DNA from: Streptomyces zinciresistens K42
GTDB taxonomy: Bacteria; Actinomycetota; Actinomycetes; Streptomycetales; Streptomycetaceae
Length of the DNA stretch: 39,591 bases
Assembly (NCBI RefSeq): GCF_000225525.1
Contig: NZ_AGBF01000051.1
Coordinates: forward strand, 1-39,591
Direction: 5' to 3'
A program made the translations under genes and the position numbers. Shown here in pieces: positions 9,613 through 19,680 of the stretch (positions are counted from its first letter, which is position 1; the number at the start of each line of letters is the position of its first letter). The notes below the pieces were generated by a model. That model saw only the letters and a list, made by a program, of their open reading frames with translations. It searched no databases and was not told the origin of the DNA.

Positions 9613-10065
9613 ATGGACGGTCGTCGGCGCAACCCGTACCAGCTCACCGAGGAGACCCCGGTCTACGTCATCTCGGTGGCGGCCCAGCTCTCCGGTCTGC
9701 ATCCGCAGACGTTGCGCCAGTACGACCGTCTCGGCCTCGTCTCGCCCGACCGCACGGCGGGCCGCGGGCGCCGCTACTCGGCCCGTGACATCGAACTGCT
9801 CCGCCAGGTGCAGCAGTTGTCGCAGGACGAGGGAATCAACCTCGCCGGCATCAAGCGCATCATCGAACTGGAGAACCAGGTCGTCGCGCTCCAGTCCCGG
9901 GTCGCCGAGATGGAGGCGGCCCTGGACGGCGCGGCGGCGGCGATGCAGCAGCGCGAGGCGGCGGTGCACGCGTCGTACCGCCGCGACCTGGTGCCCTACC
10001 AGGAGGTCCAGCAGACCAGCGCGCTGGTGGTGTGGCGGCCGAAGCCGAAGAAGGCCAAGGACTGA
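9613..10065 (+). CDS. hspR: heat-shock repressor HspR
   Basis: A 150-residue MerR-type repressor of the dnaK operon, clpB and (outside this window) lon. The winged helix-turn-helix has P-V-Y-V-I-S-V-A-A-Q-L-S-G-L-H-P and T-L-R-Q-Y-D-R-L-G-L-V-S-P. A coiled-coil helix follows (I-I-E-L-E-N-Q-V-V-A-L-Q), then a basic C-terminus P-K-P-K-K-A-K-D. The ATG at 9613 is preferred: GGGAG lies ten bases upstream and the family starts M-D-G-R-R-R-N-P-Y. A TTG at 9604 overlapping the dnaJ stop is a poorer choice because the same GGGAG is too close. The gene is the last of the operon, giving autoregulation through the HAIR sites. Confidence 0.96.
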   Translation: MDGRRRNPYQLTEETPVYVISVAAQLSGLHPQTLRQYDRLGLVSPDRTAGRGRRYSARDIELLRQVQQLSQDEGINLAGIKRIIELENQVVALQSRVAEMEAALDGAAAAMQQREAAVHASYRRDLVPYQEVQQTSALVVWRPKPKKAKD

Positions 10066-10078
10066 CACGTCCTCAGCT

Positions 10079-10118
10079 GTGCGAAGGGGCCCGGAGGCAA
10101 CTCCGGGCCCCTTCGCAC
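10079..10118 (+). terminator. terminator of the dnaK operon
   Basis: A perfect 18-base stem (10079-10096 with 10101-10118) with the four-base loop GCAA, starting 14 bases past the hspR stop. It has no U-tract. It is one of the most stable hairpins in the window. Confidence 0.85.
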
Positions 10119-10463
10119 GCGTGCGGGCAGGCCGCCCCGCACCCGGTCCGCACCCGGTCCGCCGGGCCGTCCGCGGCCCGCGAGAACTGGCCGGGTTCGT
10201 TCGGTCTTGTGAGCGAACAGGGCTTGGGTGGAAAGGCGTTGGATGTGCGGATCTCTACCGGAACACCGGGCAGGGTTCGGTGGAGGGACCGTAACGGGTG
10301 CTCTGCGAAGTTCCGCAAGGTCTTTACATGATCAGCGGAGCGTAGTGTTGCGCACTCGTTAAGTGCTTCGGCTTGACGCTGAGGGGCGTCGCCGCGTTGG
10401 CTTTTCAGTCATCTGGGCGTAATGGCGCGCCCGTGTCCGAAGGCACCAGAAGTGAGCTCCCCT
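10119..10463 (+). other. intergenic region before the sugar-binding lipoprotein gene
   Basis: 345 bases without a convincing gene. It holds a small inverted repeat (GCACT-cgtta-AGTGC near 10352) and a moderately AT-rich stretch (10310-10430) with TAGTGT and TTGACG boxes. One of these may be the promoter of the lipoprotein gene. No known sugar-regulator operator was recognised. Confidence 0.4.
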
Positions 10464-11594
10464 ATGCGTCCCTTGCGCCCCCTGCGCCGCACCGCCCTCG
10501 CCGTGGCCGCGACGTCCACGATGACCCTCTCGCTGGCCGCGTGCGGGGCACTGGGCGTCAGCAGCGACAGCGGCGGGGCGAGCCCGACCAAGGGCAACGA
10601 CGTCACCGTGGGGCTGCTGCTCCCGGAGACCTCCAACACGCGGTACGACAAGTTCGACTACCCCATCATCAAGGCGAAGGTGACGAGTCTCACCAGCGGC
10701 GAGGGCAAGGTCGTCTACCGCAACGCCGAGGCGGACGCGAAGAAGCAGGAGAGCCAGCTCCAGCAGATGATCGACGACCGGGTCGACGTGATCCTGCTCG
10801 ACGCCGTCGACTCCGCGGCGATAGCCGGCGGCGTGAAGAAGGCGAAGGCCGCCGGCATCCCGGTCATCGCCTACGACCGCCTGGCCGAGGGGCCGATCGA
10901 CGCGTACGTCTCCTTCGACAACGAACTCGTGGGCGAGGTGCAGGGCCGCTCCCTGCTGGAGGCGATGGGCCCGGCGGTCAAGTCCTCCGACAAGATCGTC
11001 ATGATGAACGGCTCGCCCACCGACCCCAACGCCAAGCAGTTCAAGGCGGGTGCCCTCTCCGAGCTCAAGGGCACCGTGGTCATCGCCCAGACCTTCGACA
11101 CCAAGGACTGGAAGCCGGAGAACGCCCAGGCCAACATGGCGCAGGCGATCCGGGCCGTCGGCGCGGGCAACATCAAGGGCGTCTACTCGGCCAACGACGG
11201 CATGGCGGGCGGCGTCATCAAGGCCCTGGAGGCCGAGGGCGTCACCAAGCTGCCGCCCATCACCGGCCAGGACGCCGAACTGGACGCCGTCCAGCGCATC
11301 GTGACCGGCGAGCAGTACATGAGCGTCTACAAGTCCTACCCGCAGGAGGCCGAGAGCGCCGCCGAGATGGCCGTCGCGAAGGTGCAGGGCAAGGACATCC
11401 GCTTCGACTCGCTCACCCAGGACCAGGTCGACAGCCCGACGAACAAGGACATCCCGTCCCTGCTCGTCCCCGTGGTCGCCCTGACCCAGGACAACATCAA
11501 GGAGACCGTCCTCGCCGACGGCATCTACGAGCTGTCGGACATCTGCACGGCCGCGTTCAAGACCGCCTGCTCGAAGGCGGGGCTCTCCAGGTAG
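10464..11594 (+). CDS. sugar ABC transporter substrate-binding lipoprotein (XylF/RbsB type)
   Basis: A 376-residue extracellular binding protein of the periplasmic-binding-protein type I family. The signal peptide has an Arg-rich start and a lipobox L-A-A-C, so it is lipid-anchored. The mature protein starts after a Gly/Ser spacer with V-G-L-L-L-P-E-T-S-N-T-R-Y. Features shared with xylose-binding XylF are V-D-V-I-L-L-D-A-V-D, G-I-P-V-I-A-Y-D-R-L, the Y-V-S-F-D-N segment, Y-S-A-N-D-G-M-A-G-G and G-Q-D-A-E. These line the sugar cleft between the two lobes. Two late cysteines (C-T-A-A-F-K-T-A-C) may pair. The start could be ATG 10464 or GTG 10452; the latter has GAAGG eight bases upstream. No permease or ATPase gene follows, so the partner must be elsewhere. 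Substrate identity is inference. Confidence 0.85.
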   Translation: MRPLRPLRRTALAVAATSTMTLSLAACGALGVSSDSGGASPTKGNDVTVGLLLPETSNTRYDKFDYPIIKAKVTSLTSGEGKVVYRNAEADAKKQESQLQQMIDDRVDVILLDAVDSAAIAGGVKKAKAAGIPVIAYDRLAEGPIDAYVSFDNELVGEVQGRSLLEAMGPAVKSSDKIVMMNGSPTDPNAKQFKAGALSELKGTVVIAQTFDTKDWKPENAQANMAQAIRAVGAGNIKGVYSANDGMAGGVIKALEAEGVTKLPPITGQDAELDAVQRIVTGEQYMSVYKSYPQEAESAAEMAVAKVQGKDIRFDSLTQDQVDSPTNKDIPSLLVPVVALTQDNIKETVLADGIYELSDICTAAFKTACSKAGLSR

Positions 11595-12103
11595 GACCCG
11601 CCGGCCCGACGGCCGCACCGCTCCGACGCCCGCGCACCGCGCCGACCCGCGCGACCCGCGGGCGTCGCGCTGTCCCCGGCCCGCGACACGCCCCCCGGGG
11701 TTTCGGCGCCCGCCCCCGGATTCCGGTCCCGCGCCCGGATTCCGTTCCCGCGCCGGATTCCGGTCTGCGAACCCGGCCCGCCGGGAACCGGCCACCACGC
11801 CCCGGCAAGGGCCGAAAAGACACCGTCAGCTTGTTGCAGCCGGGCGCGCGGAGGCCCGTGAAGAGCATGACGTAACGGGACGTTTCGGCGCCCGGCCCGC
11901 CGGGAGCCGTGTTGCGGAGCACGGCCCGTCCGCGCATAGTTGCGCTGCGGAAGCGCGAGCGAACCGCGGGCCCGAGGGGCCGGGAGGGCGGCTCGGAGGA
12001 CCGCGGCCCGGACCCGCCGGGGGTGCCCGGCACGGGGCGTCGCCGGCGTACTCCGCAGGCGGGCGAGCCGGCGCACGAGGCAGGAACCGGGGGTGGATGA
12101 GCG
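11595..12103. other. 509-base non-coding gap with repeats
   Basis: No supported gene. It contains a short tandem repeat at 11716-11770 and a repeated GTTTCGGCGCCCG string (about 11700 and 11883). The last 40 bases carry a GGTGGATG ribosome binding site for the regulator gene that follows. Frames open across it are GC-bias shadows. Confidence 0.5.
11716..11770. repeat. three-copy direct repeat, 18-19 base unit
   Basis: The string CCGGATTCCGGTCCCGCG is repeated at 11716, 11735 and 11753 with few changes. The copies are too few and too short for a CRISPR array. It could be a replication-slippage product or a binding-site cluster. Confidence 0.6.
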
Positions 12104-13213
12104 ATGGCCGGGCACAGGACCGAGGAGCATCCCCACGGCGCCGACCGACTGTGCGAGGCGGGGGACCGCGTGTACTCCCGGGCCGTACGCCGTGGCCGGG
12201 TGCCGCGGCCGGACGCCGAACCGGTGCCGTGCCTCATGGAGTTGGCGCTGCTGCACCCCGACCCCGACGACATGGACTGGCTGGTGCCGACCTCCCCGCA
12301 GGAGGTCATGACGCGGCTGCTGCGCGGGGTCTACGACGAGGTGCGGGCGAGTCAGCGGCGGATGGGCTCGGCGGTGGCGGCCGTCGAGTGGTACGCCGCC
12401 CTGGGCCCCCAGCCCGCGCGGGCGCCGGGCGCGCAGGGCCCGCTCGCGGGCTCGGCGATCCGGGTCCTGGACGGCGACGCGCGCATCCAGGGCGCCCTGG
12501 ACGAGGCCACGCAGAACTGCACCGCGGAGGTGCTGACCGTGCAGCCCGGGGGCATCCGTCCCGAGCACGAGCTGACCGAGGGCCTGCACCGCGCCATGGC
12601 GCTGCGCGGGCGCGGGGTGCGGATGCGCGACCTGTACACGCATGTGGCCCGGCACGGCCAGGGGCTGCTCAACTACCTGGAGCTGATGGGTGACGCGGTC
12701 GAGGCGCGCACCCTGGACGAGGTGTTCGACCGGCTGATCCTCTTCGACCGCACGGTCGCCTTCATCCCCGCCAACACCGACCGCACGATGGCGCTGGAAC
12801 TGCGCCACCCGGCGCTGGTGAACTACCTCGGGACGGTCTTCGAGCGGCTGTGGCGGCTGGCGATCCCGCTGACCGCCCCGCTGCCCGACACCGGCATCGA
12901 GGGCATCTCCCACCGCGAGCAGTCCATCGCCGCGCTGCTGGCCGAGGGGCATCAGGACGCGGTGATCGCGGAGCGGCTGGGCATCAGCGTGCGGACGTGC
13001 CGGGCGCACATCGCGCGCCTGTCGGAGACGCTCGGGGCGGCGAGCCGTACCCAACTCGGCGTGCGTATCGCGCAGGTGGGCCTCGACCGCACCCGGGCCT
13101 CGTCGTCGGGGTCCTCGCAGTCCTCGCAGTCCCCGGAGTCCTCCGAGTCCGCGGTCATCAGGGTCGCCGGGGTGTCCGGGGCGCCCGGCCGGCAGTCCCC
13201 GACCGGCCGGTGA
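12104..13213 (+). CDS. LuxR-type HTH regulator with TrmB/PLD-like sensor domain (copy 1)
   Basis: A 369-residue transcription regulator. The N-terminal part (about 1-130) has the motif P-C-L-M-E-L-A-L-L-H-P-D-P-D-D. The middle (about 130-255) resembles the sensor part of TrmB-like proteins: L-T-V-Q-P-G-G, R-G-V-R-M-R-D-L-Y-T-H-V-A-R, then V-A-F-I-P and A-L-E-L-R-H-P-A-L-V. A LuxR/GerE helix-turn-helix follows at about 265-330 (I-A-A-L-L-A-E-G-H-Q-D-A-V-I-A-E-R-L-G-I, R-T-C-R-A-H-I). An unusual Ser-rich tail of about 40 residues ends the protein. The start at 12104 aligns with its paralogue. It converges with that paralogue (13305-14282), and the pair brackets the regulatory side of a small exported peptide gene. 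The target and ligand are unknown; a peptide ligand is my inference. Confidence 0.8.
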   Translation: MAGHRTEEHPHGADRLCEAGDRVYSRAVRRGRVPRPDAEPVPCLMELALLHPDPDDMDWLVPTSPQEVMTRLLRGVYDEVRASQRRMGSAVAAVEWYAALGPQPARAPGAQGPLAGSAIRVLDGDARIQGALDEATQNCTAEVLTVQPGGIRPEHELTEGLHRAMALRGRGVRMRDLYTHVARHGQGLLNYLELMGDAVEARTLDEVFDRLILFDRTVAFIPANTDRTMALELRHPALVNYLGTVFERLWRLAIPLTAPLPDTGIEGISHREQSIAALLAEGHQDAVIAERLGISVRTCRAHIARLSETLGAASRTQLGVRIAQVGLDRTRASSSGSSQSSQSPESSESAVIRVAGVSGAPGRQSPTGR

Positions 13214-13304
13214 GGCGGCGGCGGTACGGGTACGGGACGCGGCGGGGTACGCGGCGATGCGGCTCGCGGGGGCGCGGGGCGCTGCGCGCGGGGGCGCGGG
13301 GTGC

Positions 13305-14282
13305 TCACTGCTCCTTGTCGAGTATCCCGGACTGGGCGATGAGATAGCCGAGCTGGGCGCGGCTGCCGCTGCCGAGGGCGGCGGCGAGCTTGGCGATGTG
13401 GGCCCGGCAGGTCCGTACGTTCATCCCGAGGCGGCGCGCGATGGCCTCGTCGACGTGGCCCTCGACCAGGAGCTTGGCGATGGTGTGCTGGATGTCGGTG
13501 ATGCCGTCGGGGGCGGTCCCGTAGGGCGCGCCGGCGCTCAGCGGAACCGCGCGGCTCCACATGAACTCGAACACCTTGATGAGATAGCGGACCAGGCCGG
13601 GGTGGCGCAGTTCCAGGGCGACCTGCCGGTCGTCGCGGGTGGGGATGAACGCGACCGTCTCGTCGCAGATGATCAGGCGCTCGACCAGTTCGTCGATGGT
13701 CCGGTACTCCGCCTTGCCGTCGGCGAAGTTGTCCACCCAGGCGAGCCTCTCGGGGCTGTAGCGGGCCGTGTGCTGGTAGAGGGTGCGGATCCGCACCCCG
13801 CGCTCGATCAGCGGCTTGTCGCGCTCCAGGGCCTCGATCAGCCGGCGCTCCGGGTGCCGGTGGCTCGGCTGGACCGCGAGCATCTCGCTCCGGCACTGCG
13901 AGGTCGCGAGGTCGAGAGCGCTGTTGATGCGGTCCAGGCCCTCCAGCACGGTGATCGCGTGCGTGGACCCGGTCACCTGCGCGCTGAGCGCCATGAAGGG
14001 CTCGAAGGCGTCGGCCAGCTCGATCGACAGCCGCCTGCGTTCCGTGATCTCCCGTTCGATGGGATTGAGCCGTTGGGCCAGGGCCACCGAGGGAGGAACC
14101 GGATGCAGCAGGTTCGGATCGTCGGGATCCGGATGGAGCAGGGCGAACTCCATGAGACAGGGCGCGGGCTCCACCTCCGTCCGGGTGATATGCCCCGTGC
14201 GCAGCGCGTTCGCGTAAAGACGCCGTCCTTCCCCGCACAATTCCGTAGCAGCGTGGGGATGCGTCGCTTTAGTCCGATTCAT
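13305..14282 (-). CDS. LuxR-type HTH regulator with TrmB/PLD-like sensor domain (copy 2)
   Basis: A 325-residue paralogue of the regulator at 12104-13213, with the same order of motifs: P-C-L-M-E-F-A-L-L-H-P-D-P-D-D, then L-A-V-Q-P-S-H, R-G-V-R-I-R-T-L-Y-Q-H-T-A-R, V-A-F-I-P and A-L-E-L-R-H-P-G-L-V. The C-terminal LuxR HTH has I-A-K-L-L-V-E-G-H-V-D-E-A-I-A-R-R-L-G-M and R-T-C-R-A-H-I-A-K-L. It ends at the HTH without the Ser-rich tail of copy 1. The ATG at 14282 is chosen over the more upstream one because GGTGGAGA lies before it and the N-terminus then aligns with copy 1. The gene is divergent from the exported-peptide gene at 14402 and shares a 119-base promoter region with it. It is therefore the best candidate regulator of the peptide. 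Confidence 0.82.
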   Translation of the reverse strand: MNRTKATHPHAATELCGEGRRLYANALRTGHITRTEVEPAPCLMEFALLHPDPDDPNLLHPVPPSVALAQRLNPIEREITERRRLSIELADAFEPFMALSAQVTGSTHAITVLEGLDRINSALDLATSQCRSEMLAVQPSHRHPERRLIEALERDKPLIERGVRIRTLYQHTARYSPERLAWVDNFADGKAEYRTIDELVERLIICDETVAFIPTRDDRQVALELRHPGLVRYLIKVFEFMWSRAVPLSAGAPYGTAPDGITDIQHTIAKLLVEGHVDEAIARRLGMNVRTCRAHIAKLAAALGSGSRAQLGYLIAQSGILDKEQ

Positions 14283-14309
14283 TGCCAAATCTCCACCCCC
14301 CAGGGTCCT

Positions 14310-14326
14310 GAACATGCAGGAACATG
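14310..14326. promoter_or_regulatory. direct repeat, possible operator
   Basis: GAACATG occurs at 14310-14316 and 14320-14326, ten bases (one helical turn) apart, in the divergent promoter between regulator copy 2 and the peptide gene. The first copy is flanked by CCTG and CAGG. The layout suits a dimeric LuxR-type regulator. Function is inference. Confidence 0.35.
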
Positions 14327-14401
14327 ATGCACCGATCGTGTGGCCATGAAGTGCCCGAATGAGCCATCGTCTTACTCGACGGGGGAAGAGGGGACCTTCA
14401 A

Positions 14402-14605
14402 GTGAGGACGAAGCCGACTATGCGTAAGAGAATGCTTCGCTCGGTGCTTGTCGCCGCCTTCTCCGCCGTTGTGGCCTTTGGATCTCTGGGTGGCTTCTCC
14501 GGCACGAAGGGTGACGTCCGGGCCGACAGCGCCTGGTCGTTCGCGACCAAGGGCGCGAGCTTGACCGAGGGTGGCGCAGTCAACGACGACAGCGCTTGGA
14601 GCTGA
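14402..14605 (+). CDS. small exported peptide with two DSAWS motifs
   Basis: A 67-residue peptide. An Arg/Lys-rich start (MRTKPTMRKRMLRS) and a hydrophobic core of about 18 residues form a signal peptide or anchor. A possible signal peptidase site is V-R-A followed by D, near residue 41. The predicted mature part is 26 residues; it begins DSAWSFATKG and ends NDDSAWS, so the same five residues sit at both ends. The GTG at 14402 is chosen because GAGGGG lies about eight bases upstream; ATG 14420 is an alternative. The codon mix (AGA, CTT, GTT, TCT, GGA) is less biased than that of the neighbours. It is divergent from a LuxR-type regulator and is followed after one base by a Rieske-like gene. 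A secreted signal or a precursor of a modified peptide are both possible; neither is proven. Confidence 0.75.
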   Translation: MRTKPTMRKRMLRSVLVAAFSAVVAFGSLGGFSGTKGDVRADSAWSFATKGASLTEGGAVNDDSAWS

Positions 14606-14606
14606 C

Positions 14607-14942
14607 GTGACCACCCCACCCGACGACCGCTCGTTCCGAAGAGAGATGGCCACCGCCTACCGGTCGGGTTGGCACTTCATCGACCTGGTCACCGCGATCC
14701 CCCACTCCGGTGACTCGTTGATGGTGACTGTCTTCGGCGAGCCGGTCGTCGTCACGAGGGACGAGGACGAGGACGTGCGGGCCTACCGGTGTCTGCGGCG
14801 GCCTCGGGGGGCGCCGCAGCCCGTGCGGTGCGCCATCCGCTATGGAATGATCTTCGTCAACCTCGACCAGCGAGACCACCGGCTGGTGGAGCCGGAGGCT
14901 CCGGCCGCCCGGACCATCTCAGCCACCCCCCGCAGTGCCTGA
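14607..14942 (+). CDS. short Rieske-fold-like protein lacking cluster ligands
   Basis: A 111-residue protein. Residues about 10-55 read like the start of the alpha subunit of Rieske ring-hydroxylating oxygenases: Y-R-S-G-W-H-F-I-D-L-V-T-A-I-P, then G-D-S-L-M-V-T-V-F-G-E-P-V-V-V-T-R-D and V-R-A-Y. Where a Rieske site has C-x-H and C-x-x-H, this one has C-L-R-R and C-A-I-R, so both histidines are replaced by arginine and the loop is shortened. It then continues R-Y-G-M-I-F-V-N-L-D, as after a Rieske cluster. The catalytic domain is absent. The GTG start lies one base after the peptide stop codon, so the two are almost surely co-translated. A strong terminator follows. It may be a peptide-binding or scaffold protein derived from a Rieske fold, or a decayed oxygenase. 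Confidence 0.6.
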   Translation: MTTPPDDRSFRREMATAYRSGWHFIDLVTAIPHSGDSLMVTVFGEPVVVTRDEDEDVRAYRCLRRPRGAPQPVRCAIRYGMIFVNLDQRDHRLVEPEAPAARTISATPRSA

Positions 14943-14985
14943 CGCGATTCCCCCGTCGTAACAGATCGCTCAGGTGCTTCCCCCC

Positions 14986-15026
14986 GCAGCGGCGTCACCG
15001 TGACCTGAACACGGTGACGCCGCTGC
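14986..15026. terminator. bidirectional terminator
   Basis: A perfect 17-base stem (14986-15002 with 15010-15026) with a seven-base loop, between the Rieske-like gene and the convergent PPOX gene. AGTTT follows on the plus strand. Confidence 0.85.
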
Positions 15027-15106
15027 AGTTTCGCGGCACATTTCCGGGTATCGGCCCGCGCGGGCATGGCCGGAAACCGGTCAACCGGCCCGTCCGCCCC
15101 GGCCCG

Positions 15107-15520
15107 TCAGCCCCGGCCCATCGCCCGCGTCAGCGCGATCTCGATCACGACCCGGTCGGGGTTGGCCGCCGGCGTCCGCCCGTAGCGCGCCGCGTACCGC
15201 AGCTCCGCCTCCCGCACCCGCTCCGGATCGCCGCTGACCCGGGCCACACCCTCCAGCGTCGCCCAGCGCCGCCCGTCCACCTGGCAGACCGCGACCCGGG
15301 CCCCCGCCTCCCCGCGGGCCCGCACGTGCCCGACCTTCGCGCTGTGCCGGTTCGCGATCACCCGGGCCAGCCCGGCCCCGGGATCGTAGGTGACTCCGAC
15401 GGGTACCACGTGAGGGGTGCCGTCCGGGCGCGGGGTGGTCAGGGTGCACAGGTGCTTCTCCTGCCAGAAGGCGAGATACGGCGCGTCCGGCGCGCCCGGA
15501 TCCTGGGGGTATGCGGCCAT
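15107..15520 (-). CDS. PPOX-class (F420-dependent type) oxidoreductase
   Basis: A 137-residue protein of the pyridoxamine-phosphate-oxidase-like split-barrel fold. Typical features are the opening F-W-x-E-K-H-L-C-T-L-T-T-x-R-x-D-G-T-P-H-V-V-P-V-G-V, then A-K-V-G-H-V-R and the strand A-T-L-E-G-V-A-R-V. Actinobacterial members of this size mostly bind F420 or flavin and reduce small organic molecules; which cofactor is used here cannot be read from the sequence. The ATG at 15520 has no ribosome binding site but follows a TAAGTT box by eight bases, so it may be leaderless. It is divergent from clpB, and the clpB HAIR site is only 40 bases from its start. Confidence 0.75.
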   Translation of the reverse strand: MAAYPQDPGAPDAPYLAFWQEKHLCTLTTPRPDGTPHVVPVGVTYDPGAGLARVIANRHSAKVGHVRARGEAGARVAVCQVDGRRWATLEGVARVSGDPERVREAELRYAARYGRTPAANPDRVVIEIALTRAMGRG

Positions 15521-15559
15521 GGCCACGGAACTTAGCGCCCGGACGGCTCCCGCACCCAC

Positions 15560-15580
15560 CTTGAGTGGAATAGACTCAAC
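15560..15580. promoter_or_regulatory. HspR-binding HAIR site of clpB
   Basis: CTTGAGT-GGAATAG-ACTCAAC has the exact N7 spacer and differs from consensus only at the last arm base. The TTGAGT half doubles as a plausible -35 box for a TATGTA/TACGCT -10 at 15583-15592. Repression of clpB by HspR is established in Streptomyces. The site lies 61 bases before the clpB start. Confidence 0.9.
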
Positions 15581-15640
15581 TTTATGTACGCTGACTCGGT
15601 CAGCACCGGGAGAGGCTGACGCCAGGAGGAGAACGCAGAC

Positions 15641-18238
<2,598 letters not shown>

Positions 18239-18260
18239 GCACCGCAGGACGCCGCGGAAG

Positions 18261-18287
18261 CGGGTACCCGGTCACCCCGGGTGCCCG
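18261..18287 (+). terminator. terminator after clpB
   Basis: An 11-base stem (18261-18271 with 18277-18287, one G-T pair) and a five-base loop, starting 22 bases past the clpB stop. Confidence 0.7.
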
Positions 18288-18397
18288 TCCGGCGTGACCG
18301 GATCGAGTCAGCCCAGGGCTGACAGGCCCGTCCGGGCTTGCCACCCCCCTCCCCGCATGGGGGAGGATGGCGGAATCCGTACGAAGGGAAAATCACG

Positions 18398-18922
18398 GTG
18401 ACCATCGACCCGTCCTCGATTCCGAACTTCGGGGGCCAGCAGCCGGAGCCCGGACCTCCGCCCGGCCCCGTCATCCCGGATCAGGACCTCGTGAAGCAGC
18501 TCCTCGACCAGATGGAGCTGAAGTACGTCGTCGACGACGAGGGTGACCTCGCGGCGCCGTGGGAGCAGTTCCGTACGTACTTCATGTTCCGCGGCGAGGA
18601 CGACCAGCAGGTCTTCTCGGTGCGGACGTTCTACGACCGGCCCCACCAGATCGACGAGAAGCCGCAGCTGCTGGAGTCGATCGACGACTGGAACCGCCGG
18701 ACCCTGTGGCCCAAGGTCTACAGCCACACCCACGACGACGGCACGGTCCGGCTGATCGGCGAGGCGCAGATGCTGATCGGCACCGGCGTCAGCCTGGAGC
18801 ACTTCGTCTCCTCGACCGTCAGCTGGGTGCGCGCCGCCATCGAGTTCGACAAGTGGCTCGTCGAGCAGCTGGGCCTGGAGCAGGAGATCAACGACGCGGA
18901 GAAGCCGCAGGACGACGAGTAG
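18398..18922 (+). CDS. YbjN domain-containing protein
   Basis: A 174-residue cytoplasmic protein. After a Pro-rich leader (Q-Q-P-E-P-G-P-P-P-G-P) the YbjN sensor fold runs from about residue 25. It includes L-L-D-Q-M-E-L-K-Y-V-V-D-D-E-G-D, F-R-G-E-D-D-Q-Q-V-F-S-V-R-T-F-Y, the W-N-R-R-T-L-W-P-K segment and a last helix F-D-K-W-L-V-E-Q-L-G-L. YbjN proteins are thought to be chaperone-like or regulatory; no enzyme activity is known. GTG 18398 is chosen for AAGGGAA upstream and because the frame further 5' is low-complexity. It is the last core gene before the accessory island. Confidence 0.8.
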   Translation: MTIDPSSIPNFGGQQPEPGPPPGPVIPDQDLVKQLLDQMELKYVVDDEGDLAAPWEQFRTYFMFRGEDDQQVFSVRTFYDRPHQIDEKPQLLESIDDWNRRTLWPKVYSHTHDDGTVRLIGEAQMLIGTGVSLEHFVSSTVSWVRAAIEFDKWLVEQLGLEQEINDAEKPQDDE

Positions 18923-18930
18923 CCCCGGCG

Positions 18931-18981
18931 GAGCCCGGCCCGCGCACCGACCCCACGAGGGCCGCGCGCGAGGCCGGGCTC
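18931..18981 (+). terminator. terminator after the YbjN gene
   Basis: Perfect ten-base arms (18931-18940 with 18972-18981) with a 31-base GC-rich loop that can fold further. CCGTTTT follows, so this one does have a short U-tract. Confidence 0.65.
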
Positions 18982-19065
18982 ACCCGTTTTCGGGGGTGCC
19001 CCCGCCGTGCTCGGTGACGCGGCACTGCCCGTCGTGTCCTGACCACGCACGGCAAGGAGCCGTCC

Positions 19066-19680
19066 GTGAGCGCCGACGTGATCGTGCACACCGAGTTCCC
19101 CAGGGGATACACGGTCCTGTTCGGAGCTGACGGAGAGGTGATCCTGACTCCGCGGAGCTTCGAGCACTCCAGCGCGATCAAGTCGATGCAGTACGACACG
19201 ATCGTGTCCCTCGGACGCCATGCGAAGACCGCCTCCGGCGTCTGCATCGACTTCCCTCAGTTATCACAACTCAAGTTTCCTGCACGGAGGTTGACCGGGC
19301 GACGGGCACCTCCGCCCACACCGTCTTGCCCAGCGGGTGGCGCGCTGCGCAACCCCGGCGCACGGCCAGGGTGTCCACCAGGAGCAGCCCTCGGCCCGAC
19401 TCACCCTCGGGAGCCGACGAAGGCGGCGTGGCCGGGGGCCGTTTCCCGGAGGCCGCGTCCGCGACCTCGACGCGGACCACACCCGCCGCCGTGTCCAGAG
19501 CGACCCGAAGACCGAAGCCGTGTCCCGGTACCCGGCCGTGGAGCACGGCGTCGGCGGCGAGTTCGGCGACCACGAGGGCGACCGCGCACGACGCGTCCGA
19601 CGCCGGCGGGTACCCCTGCTTCTCCAGGTGCCGTACGGCGAGTTGACGAGCCAGTCGCGCGCCTCGGGGCGAAGAGGTGA
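19066..19680 (+). pseudogene. unknown protein, likely truncated where the island begins
   Basis: The GTG at 19066 has a good AAGGAG eight bases upstream, and the first 65-70 residues look protein-like (V-I-V-H-T-E-F-P-R-G-Y-T-V-L-F-G-A-D-G-E-V). I do not recognise the family. From about 19265 the frame runs opposite the HATPase gene (19271-19735). It becomes an Arg/Pro-rich shadow, so the true 3' end appears lost or replaced. An in-frame TTA codon, rare in this genome and dependent on the bldA tRNA in Streptomyces, lies at 19261. The break point is a candidate left edge of the accessory region. Confidence 0.4.

Noticed and set aside
11716..11770. Possible CRISPR-like repeat
   Set aside because: Three short adjacent copies without spacers; no cas genes.
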